From NCBI GenBank assembly GCA_028281325.1, contig JANQKC010000018.1, positions 62,001 through 126,000 of the forward strand: a stretch of 64,000 nt of DNA, given 5' to 3'. The notes below the pieces were generated by a model. It did not search any database. It was not told the DNA's origin and worked only from the letters and a program-made list of their open reading frames with translations. Position 1 is the first letter of the stretch, and every line of letters begins with the position of its first letter. Positions 52,343 to 61,398 of this stretch are shown here, in pieces. The DNA is from Alphaproteobacteria bacterium (GTDB taxonomy: Bacteria > Pseudomonadota > Alphaproteobacteria > UBA8366). Both the position numbers and the translations under genes were made by a program.

Positions 52343-52753
52343 GTGACCGATAAAGTCAATTTCGAACTGGTCTCGCCGGAAAGCCTCTTGGTGTCCGAAG
52401 AAGTCGACATGGTCATCGTGCCGGGCACCGAGGGCGATTTCGGCATCCTCGGCGGGCATGCGCCGGTCATCTCGACCGTGCGGGCCGGGACGATCACGGT
52501 TTATCAGGGAACAGCGATCAGCACGCGCATCTTCGTCGCCGGTGGGTTTGCGGAGGTGACGGCGGAGCGTTGTACCGTGTTGTCCGAAGAGGCGGTGCCG
52601 GTCGACGACATCGACCGTGCGGATGTCGAAGCGCAGATCTCCGGTCTGCGTCGCCAATTGTCTGCAGGTGACGAGGACGACGAGGCGGCGCTTACGGCGC
52701 AGATCGCAGTCGCCGAAGCCAAGCTCACGGCAATCGATTCGCCGGCCTATTAA
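52343..52753 (+). CDS. atpC: ATP synthase F1 epsilon subunit
   Basis: Rotor subunit that links gamma to the c ring and inhibits F1. 136 residues: N-terminal beta sandwich (VNFELVSPESLLVSEEVDMV, EGDFGILGGHAPVISTVRAG, FVAGGFAEVTAERCTVLSEE) and a C-terminal helical part (about residues 88-130). The start is GTG at 52343 with AAGGAG six bases upstream. Last gene of the F1 operon; no obvious terminator follows in the 71-base gap to the convergent gene. Confidence 0.96.
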   Translation: MTDKVNFELVSPESLLVSEEVDMVIVPGTEGDFGILGGHAPVISTVRAGTITVYQGTAISTRIFVAGGFAEVTAERCTVLSEEAVPVDDIDRADVEAQISGLRRQLSAGDEDDEAALTAQIAVAEAKLTAIDSPAY

Positions 52754-52824
52754 TCCGCCTTCCAGGGTTTTCGGAATGTCGCTGACGGCGTCCTATTGGG
52801 CGCCGCTCGTCTGTCCGGGCAGGG

Positions 52825-53673
52825 TCAGGCGACCAGGTTGAGCAGCGCGCCCGGGCTGATCGTGGCCGTATTGCCACCCGAACGATCGTCGCGGCCAGCG
52901 ATGGCCGACTCGCCGGCCTCCGCGATGGGCGATAACGGCGGGCGGGAGGCCTCACCAGAGGATGCGGCTTCATCGGATTCTTCGACCTTTTCGCGCTCCT
53001 CGGCGTCTTGCTCGCGCTTCTCCGCGCGGGCTTGTTGGATCTTGGCGGACGCGTCGGCGGCGACTTGCCGGTCCTTGGCCGAGGGTTCGGATGGCGCCAA
53101 GGCGGCCCGCCGAACGATTTCCATCTTACGGATGGTCGCTTCCGGATTGTTCGGCACCGTGCTCGTGTCGATTCTGACTTCGCCGGAGACCGCATAGGAC
53201 CGGCCATCGGGCCCGGTGACCGTCTCGAAGGACGGCGCGCTCGCAAGGCTGCCGCCGACGGCTTTATGGGCGGCCTCATGGGCGCGCACCTCGCGGTCTC
53301 GCTGCTGCAGTTTCTGGACTTGCTTACGCTCCGCTTCGGTCAGTCCGTCCGGCCCTTCGCCATCCTTCCTGCCGGTGAGCGGGGATGCCTGTCCGGCGGC
53401 TTGTTGCGGGGCCTGTTCCGGATTCTGGTCGGGCGTCGGTTGCTGGCCTTCATCCGGTTCTTGTTCCTGGGCGGTCGTCTGGCTGCTGATATCCAGCGGC
53501 GGTACCGGGGCGGCGGTCAGGTTGGGTCCGTTCGAATTGGCGGAACCGGCCGGCGTCGCGTTGCCGTTCGGCCGTTCGGCTAGGGTGACGCCGGGCTGAC
53601 GCGCGGACCGGTCCGTCGCGTCGGGGCGACCGGTGCCGAGAAACAGTCCGGAAGTCGTCAAAGCGTCGATCAT
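52825..53673 (-). CDS. SprA-related putative metalloprotease
   Basis: A 282-residue protein. The first 110 residues are a disordered Pro/Gln/Asn/Ala-rich region. The middle is the SprA-related domain (RKQVQKLQQRDREVRAHEAA, TGPDGRSYAVSGEVRID, NNPEATIRKMEIVRRAALAP, then PSAKDRQVAADASAKI) and includes HEAAH, an HExxH zinc-protease motif, at about residues 137-141. A charged helical tail follows. There is no signal peptide, so secretion, if any, is non-Sec. ATG 53673 is chosen; an in-frame TTG at 53691 is possible. The function is not established in bacteria to my knowledge. Confidence 0.82.
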   Translation of the reverse strand: MIDALTTSGLFLGTGRPDATDRSARQPGVTLAERPNGNATPAGSANSNGPNLTAAPVPPLDISSQTTAQEQEPDEGQQPTPDQNPEQAPQQAAGQASPLTGRKDGEGPDGLTEAERKQVQKLQQRDREVRAHEAAHKAVGGSLASAPSFETVTGPDGRSYAVSGEVRIDTSTVPNNPEATIRKMEIVRRAALAPSEPSAKDRQVAADASAKIQQARAEKREQDAEEREKVEESDEAASSGEASRPPLSPIAEAGESAIAGRDDRSGGNTATISPGALLNLVA

Positions 53674-53772
53674 GCGCCGTTCGCTCGCCAAGTAATCTGG
53701 TCACCGCAAACGCGGTTCCCCAAGCGTCTTATACGGCATCATGGTTAACAAACCGTAAACGCGCGCGTGTCC

Positions 53773-54270
53773 TTAACCGGATTTCCTGTCGGAAACGGCA
53801 GCGAACCGGGCGAACTCCGCGACCAGATCGCGGTAAACGTCGCGTTTGAAGGGAATGATCAGGTCGCTCAAACGGTCGACCGGCACCCATTGCCAGGCGG
53901 AAAATTCGGTGACATGCGCATCGAGGTCGATATCCGAATCCCGACCGGTGAACCGCATCGCAAACCAGCGTTGTTCCTGGCCCCGGAACCGTCCTTTCCA
54001 GGCTTTGCGGGACAGGTCCGGCGGCAGGTCGTAGCGATGCCACGCCGCGCTTTCCGCCAGGATTTCCGCCTTGTCCGTGCCGGTTTCTTCCTCCAGTTCC
54101 CGAAGCGCCGCCTGTCGCGGGGTCTCGCCAGGGTCGATCCCTCCTTGCGGCATCTGCCAGTGATCGCCGTCCACATCGACGCGCTTGCCGACGAAAACAT
54201 GGCCGGCGGCATTGAAGAGCATGATCCCGACGCAGGGGCGATAGGGCCGGGGGTCTTCGCCGTCCGTCAT
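53773..54270 (-). CDS. rppH: RNA pyrophosphohydrolase (Nudix) RppH
   Basis: Removes pyrophosphate from mRNA 5' ends and starts RNase E-dependent decay. The Nudix box is GGIDPGETPRQAALRELEEE followed by TG (about residues 45-67). The start YRPCVGIMLFNAAGHVFVGK and DHWQMPQGGID are typical, as is WKGRFRGQEQRWFAMRFTG. Length 165 residues is normal. ATG 54270 is chosen because homology begins there; it starts five bases after the DUF610 gene stop, in the same operon. Confidence 0.94.
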   Translation of the reverse strand: MTDGEDPRPYRPCVGIMLFNAAGHVFVGKRVDVDGDHWQMPQGGIDPGETPRQAALRELEEETGTDKAEILAESAAWHRYDLPPDLSRKAWKGRFRGQEQRWFAMRFTGRDSDIDLDAHVTEFSAWQWVPVDRLSDLIIPFKRDVYRDLVAEFARFAAVSDRKSG

Positions 54271-54275
54271 GTCGG

Positions 54276-55301
54276 CTAATTTGATTTGCTGGTGGCGAGC
54301 GCGGAGACCGGTGCCAGTGCAAGTCCTTTGCCGTCGAGGCTGGCGATCCAAGGCTTCAATTGCCGAAGCGTCACGGGCAGCGGGCGGGCGACGGCGACGA
54401 TGCCGCCATAATTCGTTGCCCGTTCCTCCAACTCCGCCAGTCGCTTGGAAATCACCTTGCCGGCGGGCTGTCGGTCGATGAACGACTCGTTCGAGGCGAC
54501 GGTCATGCCCATTTCGCGCGCCAGTTTACCGGTCAGGCTGACCGGCGTTTCCCGTGTATCGACCAACAGCAGGCCACGGCCTTTCAGTTCCATCAGGATG
54601 GGATTGAGCGCCCGCGGTTTCGTGCCGAGGCCGGATCCCATGAATGTCGCGACGCCGACGTAGCCGGTGGCCCGGCTTAGAATCCATTCGAGCTGCCGGA
54701 GGTTCTGATCGGCCGGAACGCTGGCCAGCAGCGTATGCGGCCCCGGGTCGCTGGCCGGGTAGTCGACCGGCTCCATCGGCAGATCGATCAACACCTCGTG
54801 GCCATCGGCGCGGCTCTTGTCGATCCATGTCTTGAGATTCTTGCTGAAGGCCGCAAAGGATAGCGTTACGGGCCCCGGCATTGCCTCGATGACCTGCTGC
54901 GTCAGCGTTTCCGACACGCCGAGCCCGGTGATGATGATGGCGATGCGGGGTCGTTCATCCAACAGGCTGTAGGGTCTCGCGTAGACGCGCCATGGCACCC
55001 GGCCGTCCTTGCCGATCACGGGCAAGGGGCCAAGGTCGCTTTGTTCCAGCAACAGGGGATCGGGATGCGGATGCATCCCGGCGGCGGCGATCTGTTCGCG
55101 CTTGGCCATTTTCCGCCCATGCGCCGTCGCCGTATCGCCGCCCCCCGGCGTATCGACCGGCGATTGTCCGTCGATGCCCGCGGCGTTTCGCTCCACCGGT
55201 TCGGCGTCGCGGAAACTGTTCAGGGACATCGTGACACGGGGCTGCTGAACGCCGTCCTCCGACGACCCGCTCAGCAACAGCCAAACGCCGCCGCCGGCCA
55301 T
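54276..55301 (-). CDS. Divergent polysaccharide deacetylase (DUF610) family protein
   Basis: A protein of the divergent polysaccharide deacetylase family. PRIAIIITGLGVSETLTQQV, PGPVTLSFAAFSKNLKTWID, EVLIDLPMEPVDYPASDPGP and LLVDTRETPVSLTGKLAREM match the family. The ATG at 55301 is the first standard start codon, but it falls inside a hydrophobic segment; the same frame is open back to the ctpA stop and reads ALPSVLLIVAWGITLTT before the ATG, completing a transmembrane anchor. The only plausible earlier start is a CTG at 55448 (MKIPFLKRR), which would give 390 residues. The true start is probably there. Found between ctpA and rppH as in related genomes. Confidence 0.88.
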   Translation of the reverse strand: MAGGGVWLLLSGSSEDGVQQPRVTMSLNSFRDAEPVERNAAGIDGQSPVDTPGGGDTATAHGRKMAKREQIAAAGMHPHPDPLLLEQSDLGPLPVIGKDGRVPWRVYARPYSLLDERPRIAIIITGLGVSETLTQQVIEAMPGPVTLSFAAFSKNLKTWIDKSRADGHEVLIDLPMEPVDYPASDPGPHTLLASVPADQNLRQLEWILSRATGYVGVATFMGSGLGTKPRALNPILMELKGRGLLLVDTRETPVSLTGKLAREMGMTVASNESFIDRQPAGKVISKRLAELEERATNYGGIVAVARPLPVTLRQLKPWIASLDGKGLALAPVSALATSKSN

Positions 55302-55460
55302 AGTCGTCAGGGTGATGCCCCAGGCGACGATCAGCAGTACCGACGGAAGCGCGACTCGCCCGCCGCGATCCGGCGCATCGTCCGCATCCGAGGAAGTCTC
55401 GTCAGAGACTTCCGGATCGATGCGGCGTTTGAGGAACGGTATCTTCAGCGTGTTAGGACC

Positions 55461-56828
55461 CTAGTTGACCATCTTCTTGCTATGGAACATGGCGATGCCC
55501 CGCAACAGGTCCAATGCCCGATCGAGCTGGTAGTCCTGCGGTTTGGCATCGGACGTTTCGGGTTCGTCCGCCGGCTTCTTGTCGCTTTTCTGCGGATCTT
55601 GGTTATCGTTCGCGCTCGTTTCCGGATCGGCCTTCTCGTCCTTGGCGCCGGGTTCGTCTTCGCTGTCGAGCGCCCCTCTGAGGTCGCGTTCGGACCGACG
55701 CGGCCGGTTGTTCTCGAGCGTTTCGATGCGGGCCGGCCGGACTTCGATGTCCGGCTCGATGCCTTTCGCCTGGATCGAGCGGCCGCTTGGCGTGTAGTAG
55801 CGTTGCGTCGTCAGTTTGATTGCGCCGCTGCGGCCGAGCGGAATGATCGTCTGCACCGATCCTTTGCCGAAGGTCTTGGTGCCGAGCAGCACCGCCCGGC
55901 GGTGATCCTGCAAGGCGCCCGCGACAATTTCCGACGCCGACGCGGAACCGCCGTTGATCAGCACGACGATCGGCTTGCCGTCGACAAGATCGCCCGACGT
56001 GGCGTTGAACCGTTGGCCGCCTTCTTCCTCGCGACCGCGCGTCGAGACGATTTCGCCTTGTTCGAGGAAACTGTCGGATACCGTCACCGCCTGGTCGAGC
56101 AGGCCGCCCGGATTGTTGCGCAGGTCGAGCACGTATCCGAGAACATCGTCGCCGACTTCCTTCTTGATCTTGTCCACCGCCTTTTTGAGCCCTTTGTCGG
56201 TTTGCTCGCTGAAGCTGGTGATTCGGATATAGCCGACCTTGCCCTCGGCGCGCGACCGCACCGACTGGATTCGGATCTTGTCGCGGGTGATCGAGACGTC
56301 GAAGGTATTCGTCGGGGATCGCCGGATCGTCAAATTGATGTCGGTCTTGATCGGGCCGCGCATTTTCTCGACGGCTTCGCTCAGCGTCAGGCCCTGTACC
56401 GGATCGCCATCGAGATGCGTGATCAGGTCGCCCGCCTTGAGCCCGGCGCGTGACGCCGGCGTTTCGTCGATCGGCGATACGACTTTGACATAGCCCTTTT
56501 CCATCGTGACTTCGATGCCGAGCCCGCCGAACTCGCCGCGCGTCTGCACCTGCATGTCGCGGAACTTGCGCTTGTTCAGGAAGGACGAATGCGGGTCCAA
56601 ATGGACCAACATGCCATCAATGGCCGCTTCGATAAGCTCTTCGTCCGAGACTTGCTCGACGTAATCGTTGCGGACGCGTTCGAAGACATCGCCGAACAAC
56701 TCCAACATCCGATAGGTGTCGGATTTGTCTTCTGCGGCGTGCCCGACTGGCACAAATTTACCCGCCATCAGGCCGAGCATGGCGCCGGCGGCGACAGCAA
56801 TAACGACAATCGGCATTTTGCGCTTCAT
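55461..56828 (-). CDS. ctpA: C-terminal processing protease CtpA (S41)
   Basis: Periplasmic serine protease with a signal/anchor sequence (KMPIVVIAVAAGAMLGLMAG), a PDZ domain (about residues 92-180; GEFGGLGIEVTMEKGYVKVV and SRAGLKAGDLITHLDG) and the catalytic domain. The Ser is in NGGSASASEIVAGALQDHRR and the general-base Lys in LGTKTFGKGSVQ. The C-terminal 90 residues include a disordered acidic stretch. 455 residues. It lies between envC and the DUF610 gene; CtpA and EnvC-type activators both act on cell-wall hydrolase systems. Confidence 0.95.
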   Translation of the reverse strand: MKRKMPIVVIAVAAGAMLGLMAGKFVPVGHAAEDKSDTYRMLELFGDVFERVRNDYVEQVSDEELIEAAIDGMLVHLDPHSSFLNKRKFRDMQVQTRGEFGGLGIEVTMEKGYVKVVSPIDETPASRAGLKAGDLITHLDGDPVQGLTLSEAVEKMRGPIKTDINLTIRRSPTNTFDVSITRDKIRIQSVRSRAEGKVGYIRITSFSEQTDKGLKKAVDKIKKEVGDDVLGYVLDLRNNPGGLLDQAVTVSDSFLEQGEIVSTRGREEEGGQRFNATSGDLVDGKPIVVLINGGSASASEIVAGALQDHRRAVLLGTKTFGKGSVQTIIPLGRSGAIKLTTQRYYTPSGRSIQAKGIEPDIEVRPARIETLENNRPRRSERDLRGALDSEDEPGAKDEKADPETSANDNQDPQKSDKKPADEPETSDAKPQDYQLDRALDLLRGIAMFHSKKMVN

Positions 56829-56913
56829 GCCTTCATCATCCTCTCTGTTCGATCGACAATGTCCGCAGCCTTATGGCATTCAAACGATTGCAATTTCAGG
56901 GCCACGGTCGTTC

Positions 56914-58206
56914 CTATCCTCTCGCCCTTTTGCGGTACTCAACAAACCAGGGCAAAGGATTCACGGGTTGTCCTCGGCGACGCAGTTCGAAATAAAGCCG
57001 AGGACCGTCCTTGTCTGATTCGGCCATGGCCCCAACGGGTTCCCCCGCAAGCAACCATTGCCCGACGCTCGTGTCAACATTCGCCATACCGGCGAGTAAG
57101 GTATGATATCCACCGCTGTGCTCGATAATCAATATCTGCCCATATCCTTTGAACGGTCCGGCAAAAACCACCTTTCCGTCATAGGGGGCGACGATGCTGG
57201 CGGCGGCGCGGGTATTGATCGTGATGCCCTTGGCGGTGTTCCCGAACGCATTCGTCTCGCCGTAGTGGCGCGTGACCTTCCCGCGGGCCGGACTGGTAAT
57301 GGACCCTTGGTCCGGGAACGGCCGCAGCGCATCGGGCCGCGGCAGGTTGAGCAAGGCCGTCTGCTGTTGTCCGGCCGGCGGCGCGGCCAATGGAGGCGGC
57401 GCGGGGATGACGGTGGACCGCGGCGACGGGGCCGCCATGGGCGGCGCAGGACGTTCGGCTTCGAGGCGCGCGAATAGGTCCTTCAGATTTTTGGCTTCGC
57501 GGCCCAGTTTCTGAATTCGTTTGTTGATGCGCCGTTGCTCGGATTCCGTCGCTTTGAGCAAATCCGCCTTGCGCTTGATCAGCGTGTTCAGTTCGATGCG
57601 CTGGCCGGTGTAATCATCGGTGGCGTTTTTGAGGACGTCGAGCTGGCGGGCGACATCTTCCCGGGTCTCGGCGAGCGCGGAAATCTTCGCCCGCAGGTCA
57701 TCGGCGCGATCCTGAATCACCGGCAGCGCGGCGCGCAGCAACATGGCGCGCCGGACGATTTCGATCGGCTTGCCCTGCGACATCAGGAGGGCCTGCGGCG
57801 GGTTTCTGGACAATCGCTCCAACGCGTTGATCGTCCCGCCGAATTGCTGTGTTTGCCGCTGCAGCGCCGTTTCGCGCTCCGCGAGTTCGTTCTGCGTCTC
57901 GGCCAATTGCGCCTCGAGGCGGGTCAGCAGCGTCTCGCTGTCCTGTGTCGCGCGCGCCTTATCGATCGACTGCCGGCGCAACACCTTGAGTTCGGTCGCG
58001 AGCTTGTTCGATTTCTCGCGGAGGGTCGCGGCGCGGTTCTGCTGCGCCTCGATCTCGCGTTCCAGCTTGTTGAGCGTGCGCTTGTCCTGCGCCCCCGCTC
58101 CGGTCGGCACGTTCAGCAACAGCGCGGCGGCGACCGCGAGAAGAGGCGCGGTCCGCGACCGATACCGTGCTGTCAGGTCAGCCGGCTTCACGCTGCTCCT
58201 CGGCAT
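56914..58206 (-). CDS. envC: EnvC-family murein hydrolase activator
   Basis: A 430-residue secreted protein: signal sequence (APLLAVAAALLLNVPTGAGA), long coiled coil (about residues 40-260) and a C-terminal LytM (M23) domain (about 300-425). The metalloprotease ligands are degenerate as in EnvC: the expected HxGxD is AKGITIN, and the HxH end is LYFELRRRG. It therefore activates amidases rather than cutting peptidoglycan. Its gene overlaps gpmI by 29 bases; order gpmI-envC-ctpA is common in alphaproteobacteria. Confidence 0.92.
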   Translation of the reverse strand: MPRSSVKPADLTARYRSRTAPLLAVAAALLLNVPTGAGAQDKRTLNKLEREIEAQQNRAATLREKSNKLATELKVLRRQSIDKARATQDSETLLTRLEAQLAETQNELAERETALQRQTQQFGGTINALERLSRNPPQALLMSQGKPIEIVRRAMLLRAALPVIQDRADDLRAKISALAETREDVARQLDVLKNATDDYTGQRIELNTLIKRKADLLKATESEQRRINKRIQKLGREAKNLKDLFARLEAERPAPPMAAPSPRSTVIPAPPPLAAPPAGQQQTALLNLPRPDALRPFPDQGSITSPARGKVTRHYGETNAFGNTAKGITINTRAAASIVAPYDGKVVFAGPFKGYGQILIIEHSGGYHTLLAGMANVDTSVGQWLLAGEPVGAMAESDKDGPRLYFELRRRGQPVNPLPWFVEYRKRARG

Positions 58207-59731
58207 GAATGATCAATGATTTTCCCGTCATTTCAGTCGGTTGCTGAAGGCCCAGAAGGTCGAGCACCGTGGGCGCGATATCCGCCAGCTTGCCGTTCTC
58301 CAGCGCCGCAACGTCATGTTTCTCCCCGGTCAGGACCAAGGGGACCAAATTGCAGGTATGCGCCGTGTGCGGCTGGCCAGTCGCCGGATCGATCATCAAT
58401 TCTGCGTTACCATGATCCGCCGTGATCAGCATGACGCCACCGGCGGCGCGGACCGCGCGATCCAGACGGCCGAGGCAGGCGTCCACGGTTTCGACAGCTT
58501 TAACCGCCGCGGCGAGATTGCCGGTGTGGCCGACCATATCGGTGTTGGCGAAATTCACCAGGATGAAGTCGAAGGCGTCGCTTTCGATGGCTTCGATTAG
58601 ATGGTCGGTCACCTCGACCGCCGACATCTCCGGTTGCAGGTCGTAGGTCGCAACCTTGGGGGACGGCACGAGAATCCGCTCCTCCCCCTCGAACGAGGTC
58701 TCTTCTCCGCCGTTGAAGAAGAACGTCACATGCGCGTATTTCTCGGTCTCGGCGATCCGCAATTGTTTCTTGCCTGCGTCCGCGAGCACCTGCCCTAACA
58801 CGTTGGCGAGTTCTACAGAGGGGAAGAGCGCGGGCAGGAAAGCGTTCAATGCCGTGGAATACTCGACCATGCCGAGGCGGGCGGCGAGATCGACTGTCTC
58901 GCCGCGGTCGAAGCCGTCGAAATTCGGATCGACCAGGGTGTGCAGGATTTCGCGCGCCCGGTCGGCCCGGAAATTGGCCATCAGCAGCCCGTCACCGTCG
59001 GCCATGCCCTGATATCCGCCGACAACGGCCGGTAACATGAATTCGTCGGTCACGTCGTTTGCGTAGGACGCTTCGATCGCCGCGAGCGGATCATGCGCGG
59101 GCTCGCCGATCCCTTCGGCGACGGCGCGATAGGCTTTTTCGACGCGGTCCCACCGGTTGTCCCGGTCCATCGCGTAATAGCGGCCGGTCACCGTGGCGAC
59201 CGTCGTGCCGGGACAGTCTTCCAGAAAAGACGCCATGCAGTCCTTGGCGCTCGACGGGGGCGTATCCCGGCCGTCCAGTATCGCATGGACGACGCAGGGT
59301 ATGCCGGCGCCGGTGAGCAGGCGCACCATCCCTGCCACGTGATCCTGGTGGGAGTGTACGCCGCCGGGCGACAGCAGGCCCAGAATATGCGCGGTGCCGC
59401 CGCTGTTCTTCAACGCGGCGGTAAAGGCCTGGAAGGCCGGGATCGCGCCGACGGCGTCATCGGCAAAGGCCCGGTCGATCCGCGGCAGATCCTGCAGCAC
59501 GACCCGGCCCGCGCCGAGATTCATATGGCCGACCTCGGAATTTCCCATCTGACCCGCCGGCAGGCCGACATGGTCTTCGGATGCGTCAAGCTGGCCACGG
59601 GGGCAGGTCGCGGTCAGGCGGTCCCAAACCCCGGTCTTCGCTTGCGCAATCGCGTTGTTTTCGGTCGCTTCCCGGTCGCCCCATCCATCCAAAATGCAGA
59701 GCAAAACGGGTCTTTGTGCTGTCGCTGTCAT
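58178..59731 (-). CDS. gpmI: 2,3-bisphosphoglycerate-independent phosphoglycerate mutase
   Basis: Interconverts 3- and 2-phosphoglycerate with two Mn2+ ions. The 517-residue protein has VLLCILDGWGDREATENNAI (metal Asp), the phosphorylated Ser in AGQMGNSEVGHMNLGAGR, ILDGRDTPPSSAK, GRYYAMDRDNRWDRVEKAYR and NFANTDMVGHTGN with the metal His/Asp residues, and TADHGNAE near the C-terminus. ATG 59731 is chosen; a TTG at 59740 would add three residues. Overlaps envC. Confidence 0.96.
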   Translation of the reverse strand: MTATAQRPVLLCILDGWGDREATENNAIAQAKTGVWDRLTATCPRGQLDASEDHVGLPAGQMGNSEVGHMNLGAGRVVLQDLPRIDRAFADDAVGAIPAFQAFTAALKNSGGTAHILGLLSPGGVHSHQDHVAGMVRLLTGAGIPCVVHAILDGRDTPPSSAKDCMASFLEDCPGTTVATVTGRYYAMDRDNRWDRVEKAYRAVAEGIGEPAHDPLAAIEASYANDVTDEFMLPAVVGGYQGMADGDGLLMANFRADRAREILHTLVDPNFDGFDRGETVDLAARLGMVEYSTALNAFLPALFPSVELANVLGQVLADAGKKQLRIAETEKYAHVTFFFNGGEETSFEGEERILVPSPKVATYDLQPEMSAVEVTDHLIEAIESDAFDFILVNFANTDMVGHTGNLAAAVKAVETVDACLGRLDRAVRAAGGVMLITADHGNAELMIDPATGQPHTAHTCNLVPLVLTGEKHDVAALENGKLADIAPTVLDLLGLQQPTEMTGKSLIIHAEEQREAG

Positions 59732-59808
59732 AATCGCCAAATCGGGTCAATTATCAGTAATGTGGGCGGAGAATACCCGGTTTCCAGGGCCAAGAAAACG
59801 GTTCCGGA

Positions 59809-60288
59809 CTACCCCTTGTGGTAGGGATGCCCCGCCTGGATTTGTTGGGCCCGATACAGCTGTTCGACAAGCATGCATCGGGCCATCATATGTGGCCATG
59901 TCATGCGCCCCAGCGCCAGTAACATTGTTGCGCGGTCGGTAACGGCCCGGTCCAGCCCGTCGGCGCCGCCGATGGCGAAGGCAAGCTCCCGACGCCCTGA
60001 TTCCCGCCAATTTCCGAGTTGATCGGCGAATTCCTCGCTGCTGAATTGTCGGCCCTTTTCGTCCAGGGCGACCAAGAGGGCGCCGTCCGGCACCGCGGCC
60101 AGCAGGCGTTCGCCTTCGCGCGCCCGACGTTCCGCCATTGGCAGGGGACGCTTTTCCTCCACTTCACGGATCGTGACGGCCCAGGAAAGTCGTTTCCGAT
60201 AGTTTTCGATGAGGTCTCGTTCGGGACCGCGCCGCACGCGGCCGATGGCGGCAACCGTAATGTCCAGGGCGGCTTGCCGCGGCGCCAC
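59809..60288 (-). CDS. rlmH: 23S rRNA (pseudouridine1915-N3)-methyltransferase RlmH
   Basis: SPOUT-fold methyltransferase acting on helix 69 of the 50S subunit. The 159 residues include GALLVALDEKGRQFSSEEFA, FAIGGADGLDRAV (SAM-binding knot) and LALGRMTWPHMMARCMLVEQ with LYRAQQIQAGHPYHK, the family signature. The start is GTG at 60288, seven bases after rsfS. The pair rsfS-rlmH is conserved. Confidence 0.95.
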   Translation of the reverse strand: MAPRQAALDITVAAIGRVRRGPERDLIENYRKRLSWAVTIREVEEKRPLPMAERRAREGERLLAAVPDGALLVALDEKGRQFSSEEFADQLGNWRESGRRELAFAIGGADGLDRAVTDRATMLLALGRMTWPHMMARCMLVEQLYRAQQIQAGHPYHKG

Positions 60289-60294
60289 GGGCGG

Positions 60295-60666
60295 CTACCC
60301 GGCGGCGGTGTTGAGCCGCGTGTCGTCCTGCAGCGGAAAGTCGCCCCAAAGCTTCTCCAGCTTATAGAACTCGCGGACTTCCGGACGAAACAGGTGGACC
60401 AGCACGTCGCCGGCGTCGATCAGCACCCAGTCGGCCTGGGATGCGCCTTCGACCGACGTCCCTTTGATTCCGCTGCTTTTAATGCGGCGGAGCAGGTGGT
60501 CGGTCATGGCGCTGACATGGCGCGTGGACGTGCCAGACGCGATCACCATATAGTCGGCGATGCTGGTCTTGCCCTTGAGGTCCAATTTGGTGATGTCGAT
60601 GGCCTGATCGTCATCCAGGGACTGCACGATGAGAGCCAGAAGCGAGTCCGTCGTCGGCGGAGTCAA
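60295..60666 (-). CDS. rsfS: Ribosomal silencing factor RsfS
   Basis: Binds L14 and blocks subunit joining when nutrients are scarce. The 123 residues contain the DUF143 signature: DDQAIDITKLDLKGKTSIAD, YMVIASGTSTRHVSAMTDHL, VEGASQADWVLIDAGDVLVH and FRPEVREFYKLEKLWGD. The length is normal. It lies between nadD (27-base gap) and rlmH. Confidence 0.95.
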   Translation of the reverse strand: MTPPTTDSLLALIVQSLDDDQAIDITKLDLKGKTSIADYMVIASGTSTRHVSAMTDHLLRRIKSSGIKGTSVEGASQADWVLIDAGDVLVHLFRPEVREFYKLEKLWGDFPLQDDTRLNTAAG

Positions 60667-60693
60667 AGTCTCGGTTGATATGGTCTTTCCCCG

Positions 60694-61332
60694 TTAATCA
60701 ACTGGTTGCGTTGTCTTCCCTCGCTCGGCTCGGATCGATGTCGAAGACGCCGGGTGGAGCCGGTTGCGGATAAACACCCACGCGGGCGGTTTTCGCCATG
60801 CCAGGCTCGGAGCTTGCTCCTCCGGTACCCTTGAGGCGGCAAATCGTGTCGCCGCACGGCCCGCCAATGCCGGTAGAGAATAGGACGGGCGGGCGAAAAC
60901 CGCAACGCCGACAGTATGAAAGATTTCTTGCCATGCCTTCCAGAACGGTATCTGGATAAGGTTGTCGGCTCCGATGAGCCATACAAAGCGATGGTTGCAA
61001 TAACGGCGGCGAAGCTGGCGCAAGGTATCGACCGTATAGCGCGTGCCGAGACGATCCTCGATGTCGGTGACGCGAATGCGCGGATGCCGGGCCATGGCCT
61101 GCGCCCCCGTCATCCGGTCTGCCAGGGGCGCCATATCCGCCGCCGGTTTCAAGGGATTTTGCGGCGATACCAGCCACCAGACCTCGTCGAGATCGAGGCG
61201 TTTTAGGGCTTCGAGGCTGATGTGGCGGTGTCCGTCATGCGCCGGGTTGAAAGACCCGCCCAACAAACCGATGCGCCGCGCCGGATGGCGCGTTCTGCAC
61301 TGCTGCCGCGTCTGTCCCGATAGGGTGGTCAA
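60694..61332 (-). CDS. nadD: Nicotinate-nucleotide adenylyltransferase NadD
   Basis: Forms deamido-NAD from nicotinate mononucleotide and ATP. The nucleotidyltransferase fold is seen in RRIGLLGGSFNPAHDGHRHI (HxGH motif), VWWLVSPQNPLKP, and FVWLIGADNLIQIPFWKAWQ, and the ISSTxIR motif appears as SSTSIRAERG near the end. 212 residues. The start is TTG at 61332; no ATG or GTG occurs earlier in the conserved part. Confidence 0.93.
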   Translation of the reverse strand: MTTLSGQTRQQCRTRHPARRIGLLGGSFNPAHDGHRHISLEALKRLDLDEVWWLVSPQNPLKPAADMAPLADRMTGAQAMARHPRIRVTDIEDRLGTRYTVDTLRQLRRRYCNHRFVWLIGADNLIQIPFWKAWQEIFHTVGVAVFARPSYSLPALAGRAATRFAASRVPEEQAPSLAWRKPPAWVFIRNRLHPASSTSIRAERGKTTQPVD

Positions 61333-61398
61333 GACGGGGATGTCGAATCAAGGGGTCGGAGCATGACGGCGGCATCATCCCGCGCGCCCGAATGGCCG

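Noticed and set aside
56914-57400. EnvC as a broken M23 peptidase
   Set aside because: Loss of metal ligands is normal for EnvC-type activators, so this is not a damaged enzyme.
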